8,214 bases of DNA from Bacillota bacterium (GCA_021780795.1 JAJXYA010000304.1:1-8214); one strand, 5' to 3'. Numbered from the stretch's first letter, positions 1 through 6,554 are shown. Program-made: numbers and translations. The notes: a model not told the origin generated them from the letters alone.

Positions 1-6
1 AAAGAA

Positions 7-39
7 GAAAAGTAGAAGTATTTTTTTCTTCTACTTTTC
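7..39. terminator. Bidirectional hairpin terminator candidate
   Basis: Bases 7-18 pair perfectly with 28-39 (12 bp, arm core AAAAGTAGAAG), leaving a 9-nt loop rich in T on the plus strand. On the minus strand the hairpin is followed by a T-rich run, and on the plus strand by an AT-rich stretch. It lies about 180 bases beyond the stop of the 750-residue gene, so it could end that leftward transcript. It could also serve a convergent gene outside the window. The stem is weak in GC, so efficiency is uncertain. Confidence 0.45.
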
Positions 40-71
40 CTTTATATAATATATATTTTTATTGTAAATAT

Positions 72-149
72 GATATGTTTCCTCATGAGGTGCGGCACGA
101 GAGGACAGGAAGTACGTCAAATGCCAACTCTCGTTTATGGAAACATATC
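72..149. other. Structured inverted-repeat element (possible ncRNA, MITE or recombination site)
   Basis: A perfect 11-bp outer stem joins 72-82 to 139-149 (GATATGTTTCC / GGAAACATATC). Inside it a second stem joins 97-103 to 128-134 (ACGAGAG / CTCTCGT). GGCA at 94-97 can also pair with TGCC at 122-125, giving an alternative or pseudoknot-like pairing, and GAC 104-106 can pair with GTC 116-118. The interior is much more GC-rich than its surroundings. No known riboswitch, ribozyme or tRNA consensus was recognised in either orientation. It lies between the 750-residue gene and a hairpin terminator, so on the minus strand it would be in the 3' untranslated region. Confidence 0.5.
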
Positions 150-217
150 CACTTATTTCTTTCTGTTTTGGGGGAATATGTCAACCTTATATTACTTATT
201 TATAAAAGAAGACTGTT

Positions 218-2470
218 TTACAATTCCTTGCCCATCTCATGAATAAGCCACTCAGCGTTTTCACGCCAACCTGCTTTCATACCATCTTTGTTTTTCCATA
301 TAGCTTCTGGCCCCGTGGTTCTATCTAAATCTATGCCAAATTTCCTATTCTCAGATTGCAAAACCTGTGCAGTACGATTTTTTCCACATTGGTAACACTC
401 ATTGATATTATCTGATTCTAAAATAACTGCACAAAAGTTCTCCATAGAACGAACCTTTAATACCACAGATAGCTTATTCCTAAAAAATTCATCTTCAATA
501 TGCTTGTGTTTGTTCACAATAATATACCTCTTATTGCTGATTTTCTTTAGTTCCTTAGCATATAATAAAGAAAGAACTTTTTCCGGTTTTAGAATATCAT
601 TTCCTTCAACTAAGCAAAATACAACATTCCTATCCTTAACTTTATAAGCATATATTCCATCATCCACTCTTTTTGATTGGCTCAAGATCTCATCGACACC
701 ACCAACTGGTATCTCTAGCTGATAATTCTTATTAGGAGTTTTCGATTGGTTATGGCTATTATCTTGAGCTGCATGGCCATCATCCAATGATGTATCATAA
801 ACATATATGCCCCCTGGTGAATTTAACTCAGTGGTTTCCTTTATAATATTGAAGGGTTTTAGTTCTTTGCCATTTGGATTAAAACCATAGACATACGAAT
901 GTGGATTTGAGACTGTCCCATCACCACCCATTGTAACAAAATTATAGCAACCATTTTCTATTGCTCTGACTTTATTATATTTATACCACTTGTCATAAAC
1001 CACATTACCACCGGTGCTGTTAATAATAACATCAACACCTTTTAATCCATACATCCTACTAAATAATGAATGATTACAGTCGTAGCAAATAGTCATTCCT
1101 ATCCTATATCCCTTATATAAGATAGGCTCAAACATTGACTTGGAAAGTTCACGATAGTCTTCTAATTCAAAAGCGGAATATGCAGTCATAGTATGCTTAA
1201 TATACAAAGCATTAGCTGTTTCAGTTTCACTTGCAAATGCATTAGCAAAAATACTAAAAATAGTGCCATACTTATCTTCACTGCTTACAATCACAGCTTT
1301 TCCAATTTCTTCACTAAAATCAAGACAAGCTTTAAAAATATTATTTACATCTTCTTCAATACATATATCTGCATTTGTTAATAAAGAATAGAAAGGGCAA
1401 TAACAAAACTCTGGTAAAACAAAAATATCGAAATCATATTTCTTCACAACTTCAAGAGCATTTGTAAGATAAGATTTGTGCTTACGTTCATCAGTCTGCA
1501 GATATACCCCTACCTTCAAACCATCTTTGTTTTGTATCTTAGTATTTTTTGCAACTTCTGATTTTATATTCAATAGCTTTTTTAAATTTTCCTCTGCTCC
1601 AACAGCTTCAAAATCTATCTGCCCATGCATTATTCTAACTAATTTATATCCATGCTCACTAGCCTTCATATCTCTTATACTATCATAATAAGCCCTTATT
1701 TCATCTCGATTGACCGGCTGTCCATCTTTTGCATTTATATCATTACATGCCTGTATCCATATTTGTCTATCAAAGTACACTGGAATATCTGGATAAGACA
1801 ACAATGCTACCTTTCTTGCCTCTGAAAAATGCTGTCTTTCATCATATTCAATTATCAATTTTTCACTTTCACAAACGAAGTCACATCTTAATTGAACATT
1901 CCTCTTTGCAAATGCTTTATCTCCTCTATATTCAGACAGCGACTTGTACAGATTCTCATATTCTCCTTCGATTATATCTGGTGTCTTCAACCAAGGAAAT
2001 GTTTTTTCACATACAATATCTCCATTGAACATTCTATTAAGTAGTAGCTGTAATGCATTTTTTTGCTCTATGACAGCTTTTGATGGAATTTTAATCGTAT
2101 CGATTAATATCTGTTTTTCAGCCTGAGGTAACTTTGATTGTTCCTTTTCAACCTTCTGTTTTGATTCTTTTTGCTTTATAACTGTTTTTGTATCTATATG
2201 CTCTGATATACCTGTATAAAACATCTCAAATCCTAGTCTTTCAAAAAAACGAACTGTCTCCATACCACCGCCGAAATCATTCTTACTGATTTCTTTTCCA
2301 TATGCCACTTTATATGCCATTCCACGTATATGCTTAGCAGGTAGCTTCTTGTCATTATATATAAGAAATGTGGACTTTGGGCTTGGATACTCTGGATTTT
2401 CAGCACAGAAATTTTCAATTGCTTTTATGACATCTTCTCTTGTAATATCCACCCAATTGATTTTTGCCAT
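218..2470 (-). CDS. ScoMcrA-head-like / PD-(D/E)XK nuclease-like / nitrilase fusion protein
   Basis: A 750-residue protein with at least three joined parts. Residues about 5-85 (ITREDVIKAI, LPAKHIRG, FGGGMETVRF, LGFEMF) resemble the N-terminal head domain of ScoMcrA-type restriction proteins. A Lys/Gln-rich linker covers about 95-135. Residues about 140-285 look like a PD-(D/E)XK nuclease core: D197 in LRCDFV, then E208, D210, Q213 and H214 in LIIEYDERQHF. Residues about 317-560 are a carbon-nitrogen hydrolase (nitrilase) domain with the expected triad: E354 in VLPEF, K425 in YIKH and C462 in ICYDC. The last 150 residues are unrecognised and include C692-X2-C695. The start has GGAGAGG five bases upstream. 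It lies 90 bases behind a small protein and is probably co-transcribed with it. No signal peptide or membrane segment is seen, so it should be cytosolic. Nitrilase domains are known in defence reverse transcriptases (DRT1/UG1), so a phage-defence effector role is plausible but inferred. The nitrilase call is firm, the nuclease call fair and the head-domain call tentative. Confidence 0.9.
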   Translation of the reverse strand: MAKINWVDITREDVIKAIENFCAENPEYPSPKSTFLIYNDKKLPAKHIRGMAYKVAYGKEISKNDFGGGMETVRFFERLGFEMFYTGISEHIDTKTVIKQKESKQKVEKEQSKLPQAEKQILIDTIKIPSKAVIEQKNALQLLLNRMFNGDIVCEKTFPWLKTPDIIEGEYENLYKSLSEYRGDKAFAKRNVQLRCDFVCESEKLIIEYDERQHFSEARKVALLSYPDIPVYFDRQIWIQACNDINAKDGQPVNRDEIRAYYDSIRDMKASEHGYKLVRIMHGQIDFEAVGAEENLKKLLNIKSEVAKNTKIQNKDGLKVGVYLQTDERKHKSYLTNALEVVKKYDFDIFVLPEFCYCPFYSLLTNADICIEEDVNNIFKACLDFSEEIGKAVIVSSEDKYGTIFSIFANAFASETETANALYIKHTMTAYSAFELEDYRELSKSMFEPILYKGYRIGMTICYDCNHSLFSRMYGLKGVDVIINSTGGNVVYDKWYKYNKVRAIENGCYNFVTMGGDGTVSNPHSYVYGFNPNGKELKPFNIIKETTELNSPGGIYVYDTSLDDGHAAQDNSHNQSKTPNKNYQLEIPVGGVDEILSQSKRVDDGIYAYKVKDRNVVFCLVEGNDILKPEKVLSLLYAKELKKISNKRYIIVNKHKHIEDEFFRNKLSVVLKVRSMENFCAVILESDNINECYQCGKNRTAQVLQSENRKFGIDLDRTTGPEAIWKNKDGMKAGWRENAEWLIHEMGKEL

Positions 2471-2540
2471 TTCTACCTCTCCATTTCATTCTTCTAAATT
2501 TGTTATTCATAACTCACACCATCATTCAATATCTCGCCAC

Positions 2541-2563
2541 TAAGGGAATATATCTATCCCTTA
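2541..2563 (-). terminator. Weak hairpin at the stop codon
   Basis: TAAGGGA (2541-2547) and TCCCTTA (2557-2563) form a 7-bp stem with a 9-nt loop, and the right arm includes the TAA stop codon of the 141-residue gene. No T-run follows on the minus strand, so this is at best an attenuator or mRNA-stabilising hairpin between that gene and the 750-residue gene. Confidence 0.25.
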
Positions 2564-2986
2564 GTCCTCATAATCCTCTTCTGTTATCAACACTGCCGGA
2601 ACATACTCACATTGAGGAACCATGCGTTTTATGATTTGAAAACAATCCTTAAACTCATCCCCTGGCAGAAAGAATGTCTCCTTGAATTTAGTTTTATCAG
2701 AATATGTAATAATGAATTCTATCCCACCTATATCTGTGCAGAACATATCTGTGTCATGATTTACAATTACAGGCATGACCTCACCCAAATCAGCATACAG
2801 CTTTTTAAATACTGGACTGTTAGTTTTGTAAGACCACTTCCTTGAAGGATTTATTTCTGTTTCAAACATAGGATGATATTCGTATGCTATGCTCTCCTCT
2901 GTTACTGTAACCTCGTCAGAGTAAGCCTCGTCCGCACAGCAATATCCTGACGCACCCTTGATTACTATTTTGGAAATTTCAATCAT
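2561..2986 (-). CDS. Small conserved-type protein of unknown function
   Basis: A 141-residue acidic protein that I cannot assign to a named family. It begins with a short beta-strand-like segment (MIEISKIVIKGASGY) and continues with DEAYSDEVTV, a WSYKT segment and LPGDEFKDCF, and ends ITEEDYED. The alternating hydrophobic pattern suggests a mostly beta or alpha/beta cytosolic fold. No signal peptide or membrane helix is visible. A GTG three codons upstream (2993-2995) would give 144 residues, but AAAGG lies only two bases before it. The ATG at 2984-2986 has AAAGG eleven bases upstream and is preferred. A sigma-A-like promoter lies about 80 bases upstream, and the 750-residue gene starts 90 bases downstream, so the two probably form one transcription unit. 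Its compact size and position fit a partner, regulator or immunity protein for the large downstream protein, but that is inference. Confidence 0.8.
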   Translation of the reverse strand: MIEISKIVIKGASGYCCADEAYSDEVTVTEESIAYEYHPMFETEINPSRKWSYKTNSPVFKKLYADLGEVMPVIVNHDTDMFCTDIGGIEFIITYSDKTKFKETFFLPGDEFKDCFQIIKRMVPQCEYVPAVLITEEDYED

Positions 2987-3065
2987 AATCAACACTACCT
3001 TTACTTATTATTCTTTGCAACTCACTTTTATTTTAATTCCTGATCTTCTTTATATACGTATCAGA

Positions 3066-3093
3066 CTTATAGGCATATGTTGATATCTGCCAA
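3066..3093 (-). promoter_or_regulatory. Sigma-A-type promoter upstream of the 141-residue gene
   Basis: On the minus strand TTGGCA (plus positions 3088-3093) is followed after 16 bases by TATAAG (3066-3071). Each hexamer matches the consensus at five of six positions. It lies in the 144-base gap after the zinc-ribbon gene and points to the 141-residue gene, giving a leader of roughly 70 bases. It suggests that the 141- and 750-residue genes can be transcribed apart from the genes before them. Confidence 0.5.
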
Positions 3094-3130
3094 TGTGATG
3101 CACATCCATTCTTTACTCACTGTTACACCA

Positions 3131-3322
3131 TTACTTTTTAGGATTAATTCTTCCTTTTGTTACTATTGTAAGTGCAAAAACAGCCACACCTGCTACTGCT
3201 TTTCCGGCATCTTTAATTCGTTTAACTTGCTCATTTCTGCAATTTTCACAATATTTATGTTTATATCCCTCTGGGAGAGGTCTTTGACATTTCTTATTCT
3301 TACACTTCCTAAGCTCCATCAT
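3131..3322 (-). CDS. Zinc-ribbon plus single membrane helix small protein
   Basis: A 63-residue basic protein. C7 and C12 (CKNKKC) with C25 and C28 (CENC) form a plausible zinc-ribbon knuckle pair. They are followed by a short basic helix (NEQVKRIKDAG) and a hydrophobic stretch at about 39-55 (AVAGVAVFALTIV) that could be a single membrane helix, ending in a basic tail. The likely layout is a small tail-anchored zinc protein. Its start overlaps the end of the 338-residue gene by 14 bases. An excellent AGGAGGAG Shine-Dalgarno lies inside that gene's last codons, 5 bases from the first ATG and 8 from the second, so either Met may be used. The overlap implies translational coupling. Real-gene evidence is the ribosome-binding site, the Cys pattern and the coupling; the function is unknown. 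Confidence 0.8.
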   Translation of the reverse strand: MMELRKCKNKKCQRPLPEGYKHKYCENCRNEQVKRIKDAGKAVAGVAVFALTIVTKGRINPKK

Positions 3323-4325
3323 ATTCTCCTCCTAAAACTTTTTGTTCTTCATTAAACGGTAATGCCTGAATTTTCTTTTCAATATCCGGCAGAGTCTTCG
3401 TCCAATAATTCTCTGGTGATGGATCTATCAAATCCAATCGTTCTACCAATCCCTTGGTTTCAAGATATGTTTTTTGTATATACCCTGCATAATACTGAAG
3501 GCTTAGACGTGCCGCCTCAGTTTCTCCCATTTCCTGATAAGCAATTGCCTCCGATAAGGAAACCATATTTACTGCACATAGGCTTTCTCGAATTTCATTC
3601 ATTCTCGAATTTACTTTTTCAGGAGCAGCACCGGAGATAAGTTTTCCCCAGAGTGATTCCGGCTGATTCTTTATAAATGTCAGATTAGCATTTTGACTTT
3701 GCATTAAAATATTTCTGCTATCTTCTGCATCGGAAGCAATCCGCAATAAAGCCATTGCTTTTAGTTCTGGATTTTTTATTGTCATTGCTTGCAATAATTT
3801 CTGTTGGCAACTATATGCTGTAGCCAATCTATCATATTCTTGCCCTTGTCGAACTTCTTCAACTGCAACCTGTATAAGTTGAATCTGCTCTGCTATTTGA
3901 GCCATTTGCATTTGAGTTGCATAACTCGTCATGGCCTGAGATATTTCTGGTGTAACCTTTACACTCTTTAGTGAAACCGTAGATACTATTTTTTTAGTTT
4001 TCGGATTCACAAGGTTTGCCATTAAGGAGCCATCTTTTTTTGTCATCAACTTTAGAACGCCTTGAGCTATTTGAGACTTCTGCTCATCTGTCAAAATAGC
4101 CTGAAATGTTTCATCCGGGATACTCGCCTTTACTGCATTTATAAACGCTGGTGCAGAATAGAGCATCTTTTCAATTTTACTTAATGTGACCTTTGCACTT
4201 TTGAGCAAAGGTTTGGCAACTTCGGGTACAGAAGAAAAATATCCATTTACATCAGCACAATAGTCTGAAGCACCAATTATCTCAATATCATCTGGAGAAA
4301 TATAAATTGTGTCATTCATATGCAT
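3309..4325 (-). CDS. Helical, coiled-coil-rich protein of unknown function
   Basis: A 338-residue protein, almost entirely predicted alpha-helical by eye. The N-terminal part (about 1-60) is followed by a region with TKKDGSLMANL and a beta-like KKIVSTVSLKSVKV (about 111-124). A long helical segment at about 126-215 is rich in Gln, Glu and Ala (AQIAEQIQLIQVAVEEV, then GQEYDRLATAY), consistent with a coiled coil or helical bundle. A further helical part ends EYDGA. No signal peptide or catalytic motif is evident. The start ATG at 4323-4325 has AAAGG five bases upstream; Met3 is an alternative. Its start overlaps the stop of a 54-codon ORF, and its end overlaps the zinc-ribbon/membrane-helix gene by 14 bases, so the two proteins are probably made together and may form a complex. 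Function is not recognised. Confidence 0.88.
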   Translation of the reverse strand: MHMNDTIYISPDDIEIIGASDYCADVNGYFSSVPEVAKPLLKSAKVTLSKIEKMLYSAPAFINAVKASIPDETFQAILTDEQKSQIAQGVLKLMTKKDGSLMANLVNPKTKKIVSTVSLKSVKVTPEISQAMTSYATQMQMAQIAEQIQLIQVAVEEVRQGQEYDRLATAYSCQQKLLQAMTIKNPELKAMALLRIASDAEDSRNILMQSQNANLTFIKNQPESLWGKLISGAAPEKVNSRMNEIRESLCAVNMVSLSEAIAYQEMGETEAARLSLQYYAGYIQKTYLETKGLVERLDLIDPSPENYWTKTLPDIEKKIQALPFNEEQKVLGGEYDGA

Positions 4326-4476
4326 ACCTACCTTTTATACTGTATTCTATAATATAGCTTGTAAATTTTGCGAAATAGTATTTATCTGGATTATTTTGCT
4401 TTTCTAAAATAATTCTTTTTCCAATCAAATCAACTGATGCAACCTTGTATCCTGCTGCAAGTATCGTGTTTGGCAT
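4312..4476 (-). CDS. Short ORF or coding remnant overlapping the next gene's start
   Basis: A 54-codon reading frame (MPNTILAAGYKV...KGRYAYE) with protein-like composition: ILAAGYKVASVDLIGKRIIL followed by a charged and aromatic tail. Its TGA stop overlaps the first codons of the 338-residue gene, as in many tight operons. No Shine-Dalgarno precedes its ATG. It is in the same frame as the DUF4268-like fragment upstream, separated only by a TGA and eight codons. It may therefore be the tail of a larger broken gene rather than an independent one. It is too short to classify. Confidence 0.35.
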   Translation of the reverse strand: MPNTILAAGYKVASVDLIGKRIILEKQNNPDKYYFAKFTSYIIEYSIKGRYAYE

Positions 4477-4488
4477 TGTATGGGTCGG

Positions 4489-4503
4489 TGATGGCTGCCA
4501 TCA
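4489..4503. repeat. 15-base perfect palindrome at the gene break
   Basis: TGATGGC-T-GCCATCA is a perfect 7+1+7 dyad that includes the TGA stop of the DUF4268-like fragment. It could be an operator, a small hairpin, or the scar of the event that joined the two coding fragments on either side. Confidence 0.45.
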
Positions 4504-4866
4504 AGCGGAATACGTGTAAGCAGACTTGCCCCTTGTCAGTGTAAATTCAAGTTGAAAATCTGCATCCGAAACTGGAATATCATACCAGTTCTGAGACAAC
4601 GGTTTTCTTGATGCAATATCCTCTCCACGGTCTTCCTGATTGCAATAATCAACAAAACGTGTCCAAAACTTCATCTGTTGTGTTCCAAGTTCAATATCTT
4701 GTCTCTGCTCTGCATCAGAAGATGTTTCTATGGTTGAATCCTCTTCAGCATTTTCCTGTTCTTCTGGCAGTGATTCTGGAATCTCTCTACCATCCATTGC
4801 AAAGTATACATAAATCAAATTATCCATCTGCTCTCCCGTAAAGCTGAATTTCCAACGATTCTCCAT
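4501..4866 (-). pseudogene. DUF4268-like protein fragment
   Basis: A 121-codon frame. Residues 1-30 (MENRWKFSFTGEQMDNLIYV...) are unrecognised. Residues about 31-56 form a very acidic low-complexity linker. Residues 64-120 (QMKFWTRFVDYC, ASRKPLSQNWYDIPV, FQLEFTLTRGKSAYTY) resemble the first half of the DUF4268 domain, which is found at the C-terminus of some predicted PD-(D/E)XK-type proteins. The frame stops at TGA in the middle of where that domain should continue, and the typical second half is missing. No Shine-Dalgarno lies before the ATG. The same frame continues past the TGA into the 54-codon ORF. This looks like a truncated or decayed gene; an intact short protein remains possible. 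The DUF4268 match is by eye and moderate in strength. Confidence 0.5.
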
Positions 4867-4891
4867 ATTCTATTTGTGAAATATTTTTCTG

Positions 4892-4960
4892 TATCTTAAA
4901 GTATCTTAATGTATTATAATGACTGACTTCTTAATAAAAAAAGTACATATTATATCTTAA
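4892..4960 (-). promoter_or_regulatory. Three phased TTAAGATA repeats with -10 boxes
   Basis: Read on the minus strand, TTAAGATA occurs at plus positions 4953-4960, 4902-4909 and 4892-4899. The spacings of 51 and 10 bases are close to whole helical turns. Two perfect TATAAT boxes on the same strand (4949-4954 and 4913-4918) are interleaved, although neither has a good -35 hexamer. The block sits 26-94 bases before the DUF4268-like fragment, so it may be the operator and promoter region of the leftward transcript. AT-richness makes chance repeats possible. Confidence 0.35.
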
Positions 4961-5063
4961 TATATTTTATTGAATTTTAGTGTTAAGGGAATTTCAAGGG
5001 AAAACATATATGCTTAAACATTCCCCCATTTCTTAATAAATTATGGAAATTTGATATTATATA

Positions 5064-5129
5064 AGCAACTTCAACACTTCGTGTTTCAGAAGTACCCCCA
5101 GGGGTATTAATGAGCGAAGTGAATTTGCT
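5064..5129. repeat. Nested inverted-repeat (cruciform-capable) element
   Basis: Three levels of pairing are visible. AGCAA (5064-5068) pairs with TTGCT (5125-5129), CACTTCG (5075-5081) pairs with CGAAGTG (5115-5121), and TACCCC (5093-5098) pairs with GGGGTA (5101-5106). A competing local hairpin at 5068-5093 (ACTTC/GAAGT with AACAC/GTGTT) is also possible. It is distinctly more GC-rich than the flanks. Candidates are a mobile-element end or recombination site, a structured RNA, or a terminator without a T-run. No family was recognised. Confidence 0.5.
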
Positions 5130-5261
5130 ATTAGTTTTCAATAAATAAAATAACAAAATATACTCTTGTTCTACACCTAATTAGCATAATGGGTATATGA
5201 ATAATGGCAATCTCACTACTATTTTTACATCCACTATTTATTCCATTTTATACTGTCATTC

Positions 5262-5291
5262 AAATTAAATTTTCACTGTGAATTTTAATTT
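5262..5291. terminator. AT-rich hairpin after the FRG gene
   Basis: AAATTAAA (5262-5269) pairs with TTTAATTT and the inner TTCAC pairs with GTGAA, with a small asymmetric bulge between. It begins 12 bases beyond the FRG stop codon. On the plus strand a T-run follows; on the minus strand only the T-rich arm itself is present. It may terminate the FRG transcript, but the stem is weak. Confidence 0.3.
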
Positions 5292-5303
5292 CTATATATA
5301 TTT

Positions 5304-6554
5304 TTAGAATAATAACGGATTTCTATCATTTTTATTAATTATATTTTCAATTTCATTTTTTTTAGAAATATTTTTGTAATAGCTTGCTATATGATCCATA
5401 TCACAATATACTGTAGCTTCGTTAATGTTAATGCCAGATAATTCTTCAATAATTTTTTTCTTACAATTAGAAGGAATAATAAAATGTGTAATGTTACAAG
5501 GCGGCTCCATAAACTCAATTTCAGGCATTTCTTTTTTATTATTATTTATACCAAAAAGAGCAAATAGTCCATTTTGATGAGTTATTCTATCAAAATCTTG
5601 TTTGGGTTTAACAAAAACAATTGTATTTTCCAAGTGTTCTGGATTAATAACTGGCTTAAAGAAAGGCTTTTCGTTTCTTATTAAATGAACAAGTTTTTTT
5701 ATATCGATACGTTCATTAAATGATTTTATTAGTTGATCTTGCTCATCAGTATTAGACTTAAAATCATTAATTGAAAAAGAATTTTCCGCAAATGCCAAAT
5801 TTGCTAAAACACTAACAGTATCGCTGTCATAATATTTAAAGTTGCTATTTGGTACATCAATTCTAATAGTATCTGAATGTTTTAACTCGTCACTACTACA
5901 AGCCATATATAGTGCTATCAAAGGATTTTCACTAAAATCAAGTAATCTTGTTGGAAACGCATGATGCTGCAAAACTGATAAAAAATCTAATGCTGATTTA
6001 CAGTAAGTAAAAAATTTAGGATACGAAGCAATAATATTTCTAATATAATCACTCTCATTTTCTAAAATATGTTTATTTTGTTCTCTATAAATCCCTGGAA
6101 CTAATTCATATTCCCAGTTTCCATGCCCCCTATAAAAGGTTTTGTAGCCATCTGACTTTTTAGAATATATTACTTTATCAATAAACTCAGACAAACTCGT
6201 AATGATCTTCACATTAACTGTACCAAAAGTATTATTAGTTTTAGTCGGATATATAACCATAATCCCATTTTCTTCATTTTCTTTTATGCTAACTCGTGTA
6301 TGAGAATTAATAAAATCCTCTTCTTTATTTAGGTCATCCACTTTTCCAATAAAACTTTGTCTGTTGAAATAATTATTAATATCAACATCATTATTATTTA
6401 CAACAACAATCTTGTTTTCAAATAATCTAGAAGAGCATTTATCTACTATCTCATGAATTTTTTTTAAATCCTCGTCATATTCTTTACCTTGCGTTTCATA
6501 AAACTCTTCTTCGCTTATGTTTTCATTTATCATATTACTGTCTTTATCACACAT
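5304..6554 (-). CDS. FRG domain-containing protein
   Basis: A 416-residue protein with a clear FRG domain (Pfam FRG, named for its conserved Phe-Arg-Gly). Residues 140-145 read FYRGHG, followed by LVPGIYRE (151-158) and ENE at 165-167. The strongest block is QHHAFPTRLLDFSENPLIAL at 196-215, which carries the family's hallmark PTRLLD and NP. Residues 319-335 (QDFDRITHQNGLFALFG) match the usual C-terminal block with R323 and Q327. The first 110 residues are Asn/Glu/Lys-rich and not recognised. The biochemical role of FRG is not established; the domain is common in phages and defence islands. The start ATG has AAGGAG seven bases upstream and a promoter candidate about 56 bases before it. It lies 119 bases after the AbiH-family gene. 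Its strongly AT-biased codons contrast with the genes to the left and suggest separate acquisition. Confidence 0.92.
   Translation of the reverse strand: MCDKDSNMINENISEEEFYETQGKEYDEDLKKIHEIVDKCSSRLFENKIVVVNNNDVDINNYFNRQSFIGKVDDLNKEEDFINSHTRVSIKENEENGIMVIYPTKTNNTFGTVNVKIITSLSEFIDKVIYSKKSDGYKTFYRGHGNWEYELVPGIYREQNKHILENESDYIRNIIASYPKFFTYCKSALDFLSVLQHHAFPTRLLDFSENPLIALYMACSSDELKHSDTIRIDVPNSNFKYYDSDTVSVLANLAFAENSFSINDFKSNTDEQDQLIKSFNERIDIKKLVHLIRNEKPFFKPVINPEHLENTIVFVKPKQDFDRITHQNGLFALFGINNNKKEMPEIEFMEPPCNITHFIIPSNCKKKIIEELSGININEATVYCDMDHIASYYKNISKKNEIENIINKNDRNPLLF

Larger units (their letters stand above)
4867..5303. other. 437-base gene-free stretch
   Basis: No convincing coding frame with a ribosome-binding site was found on either strand. 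The stretch holds the TTAAGATA repeats (4892-4960), a nested inverted-repeat element (5064-5129) and a hairpin near the FRG gene's end (5262-5291). The remaining parts, mainly 5130-5260, show only AT-rich sequence with nothing I can identify. Confidence 0.6.

Noticed and set aside
72..149. Hammerhead or other self-cleaving ribozyme, tRNA, group II intron end, or retron RNA
   Set aside because: The CUGAUGA and CGAAAC core of a hammerhead is absent, no tRNA cloverleaf or intron domain V motif fits, and no reverse transcriptase is in the window.
85..246. Plus-strand 53-codon ORF (MRCGTRGQEVRQMPTLVYG...), extendable to an ATG at 70
   Set aside because: No Shine-Dalgarno, it spans both arms of the inverted-repeat element, and its 3' end runs antisense into the 750-residue gene. 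More likely a by-product of the structured element, though conservation in other genomes would be worth a look.
402..2126. Several plus-strand ORFs of 60-99 codons opposite the 750-residue gene
   Set aside because: They are antisense shadows of a clear protein, with Ser/Phe/Leu-rich low-complexity translations and no ribosome-binding sites.
2987..2995. GTG start giving a 144-residue version of the 141-residue protein
   Set aside because: The AAAGG is only two bases from the GTG, too close for normal initiation; the ATG three codons later is better placed.
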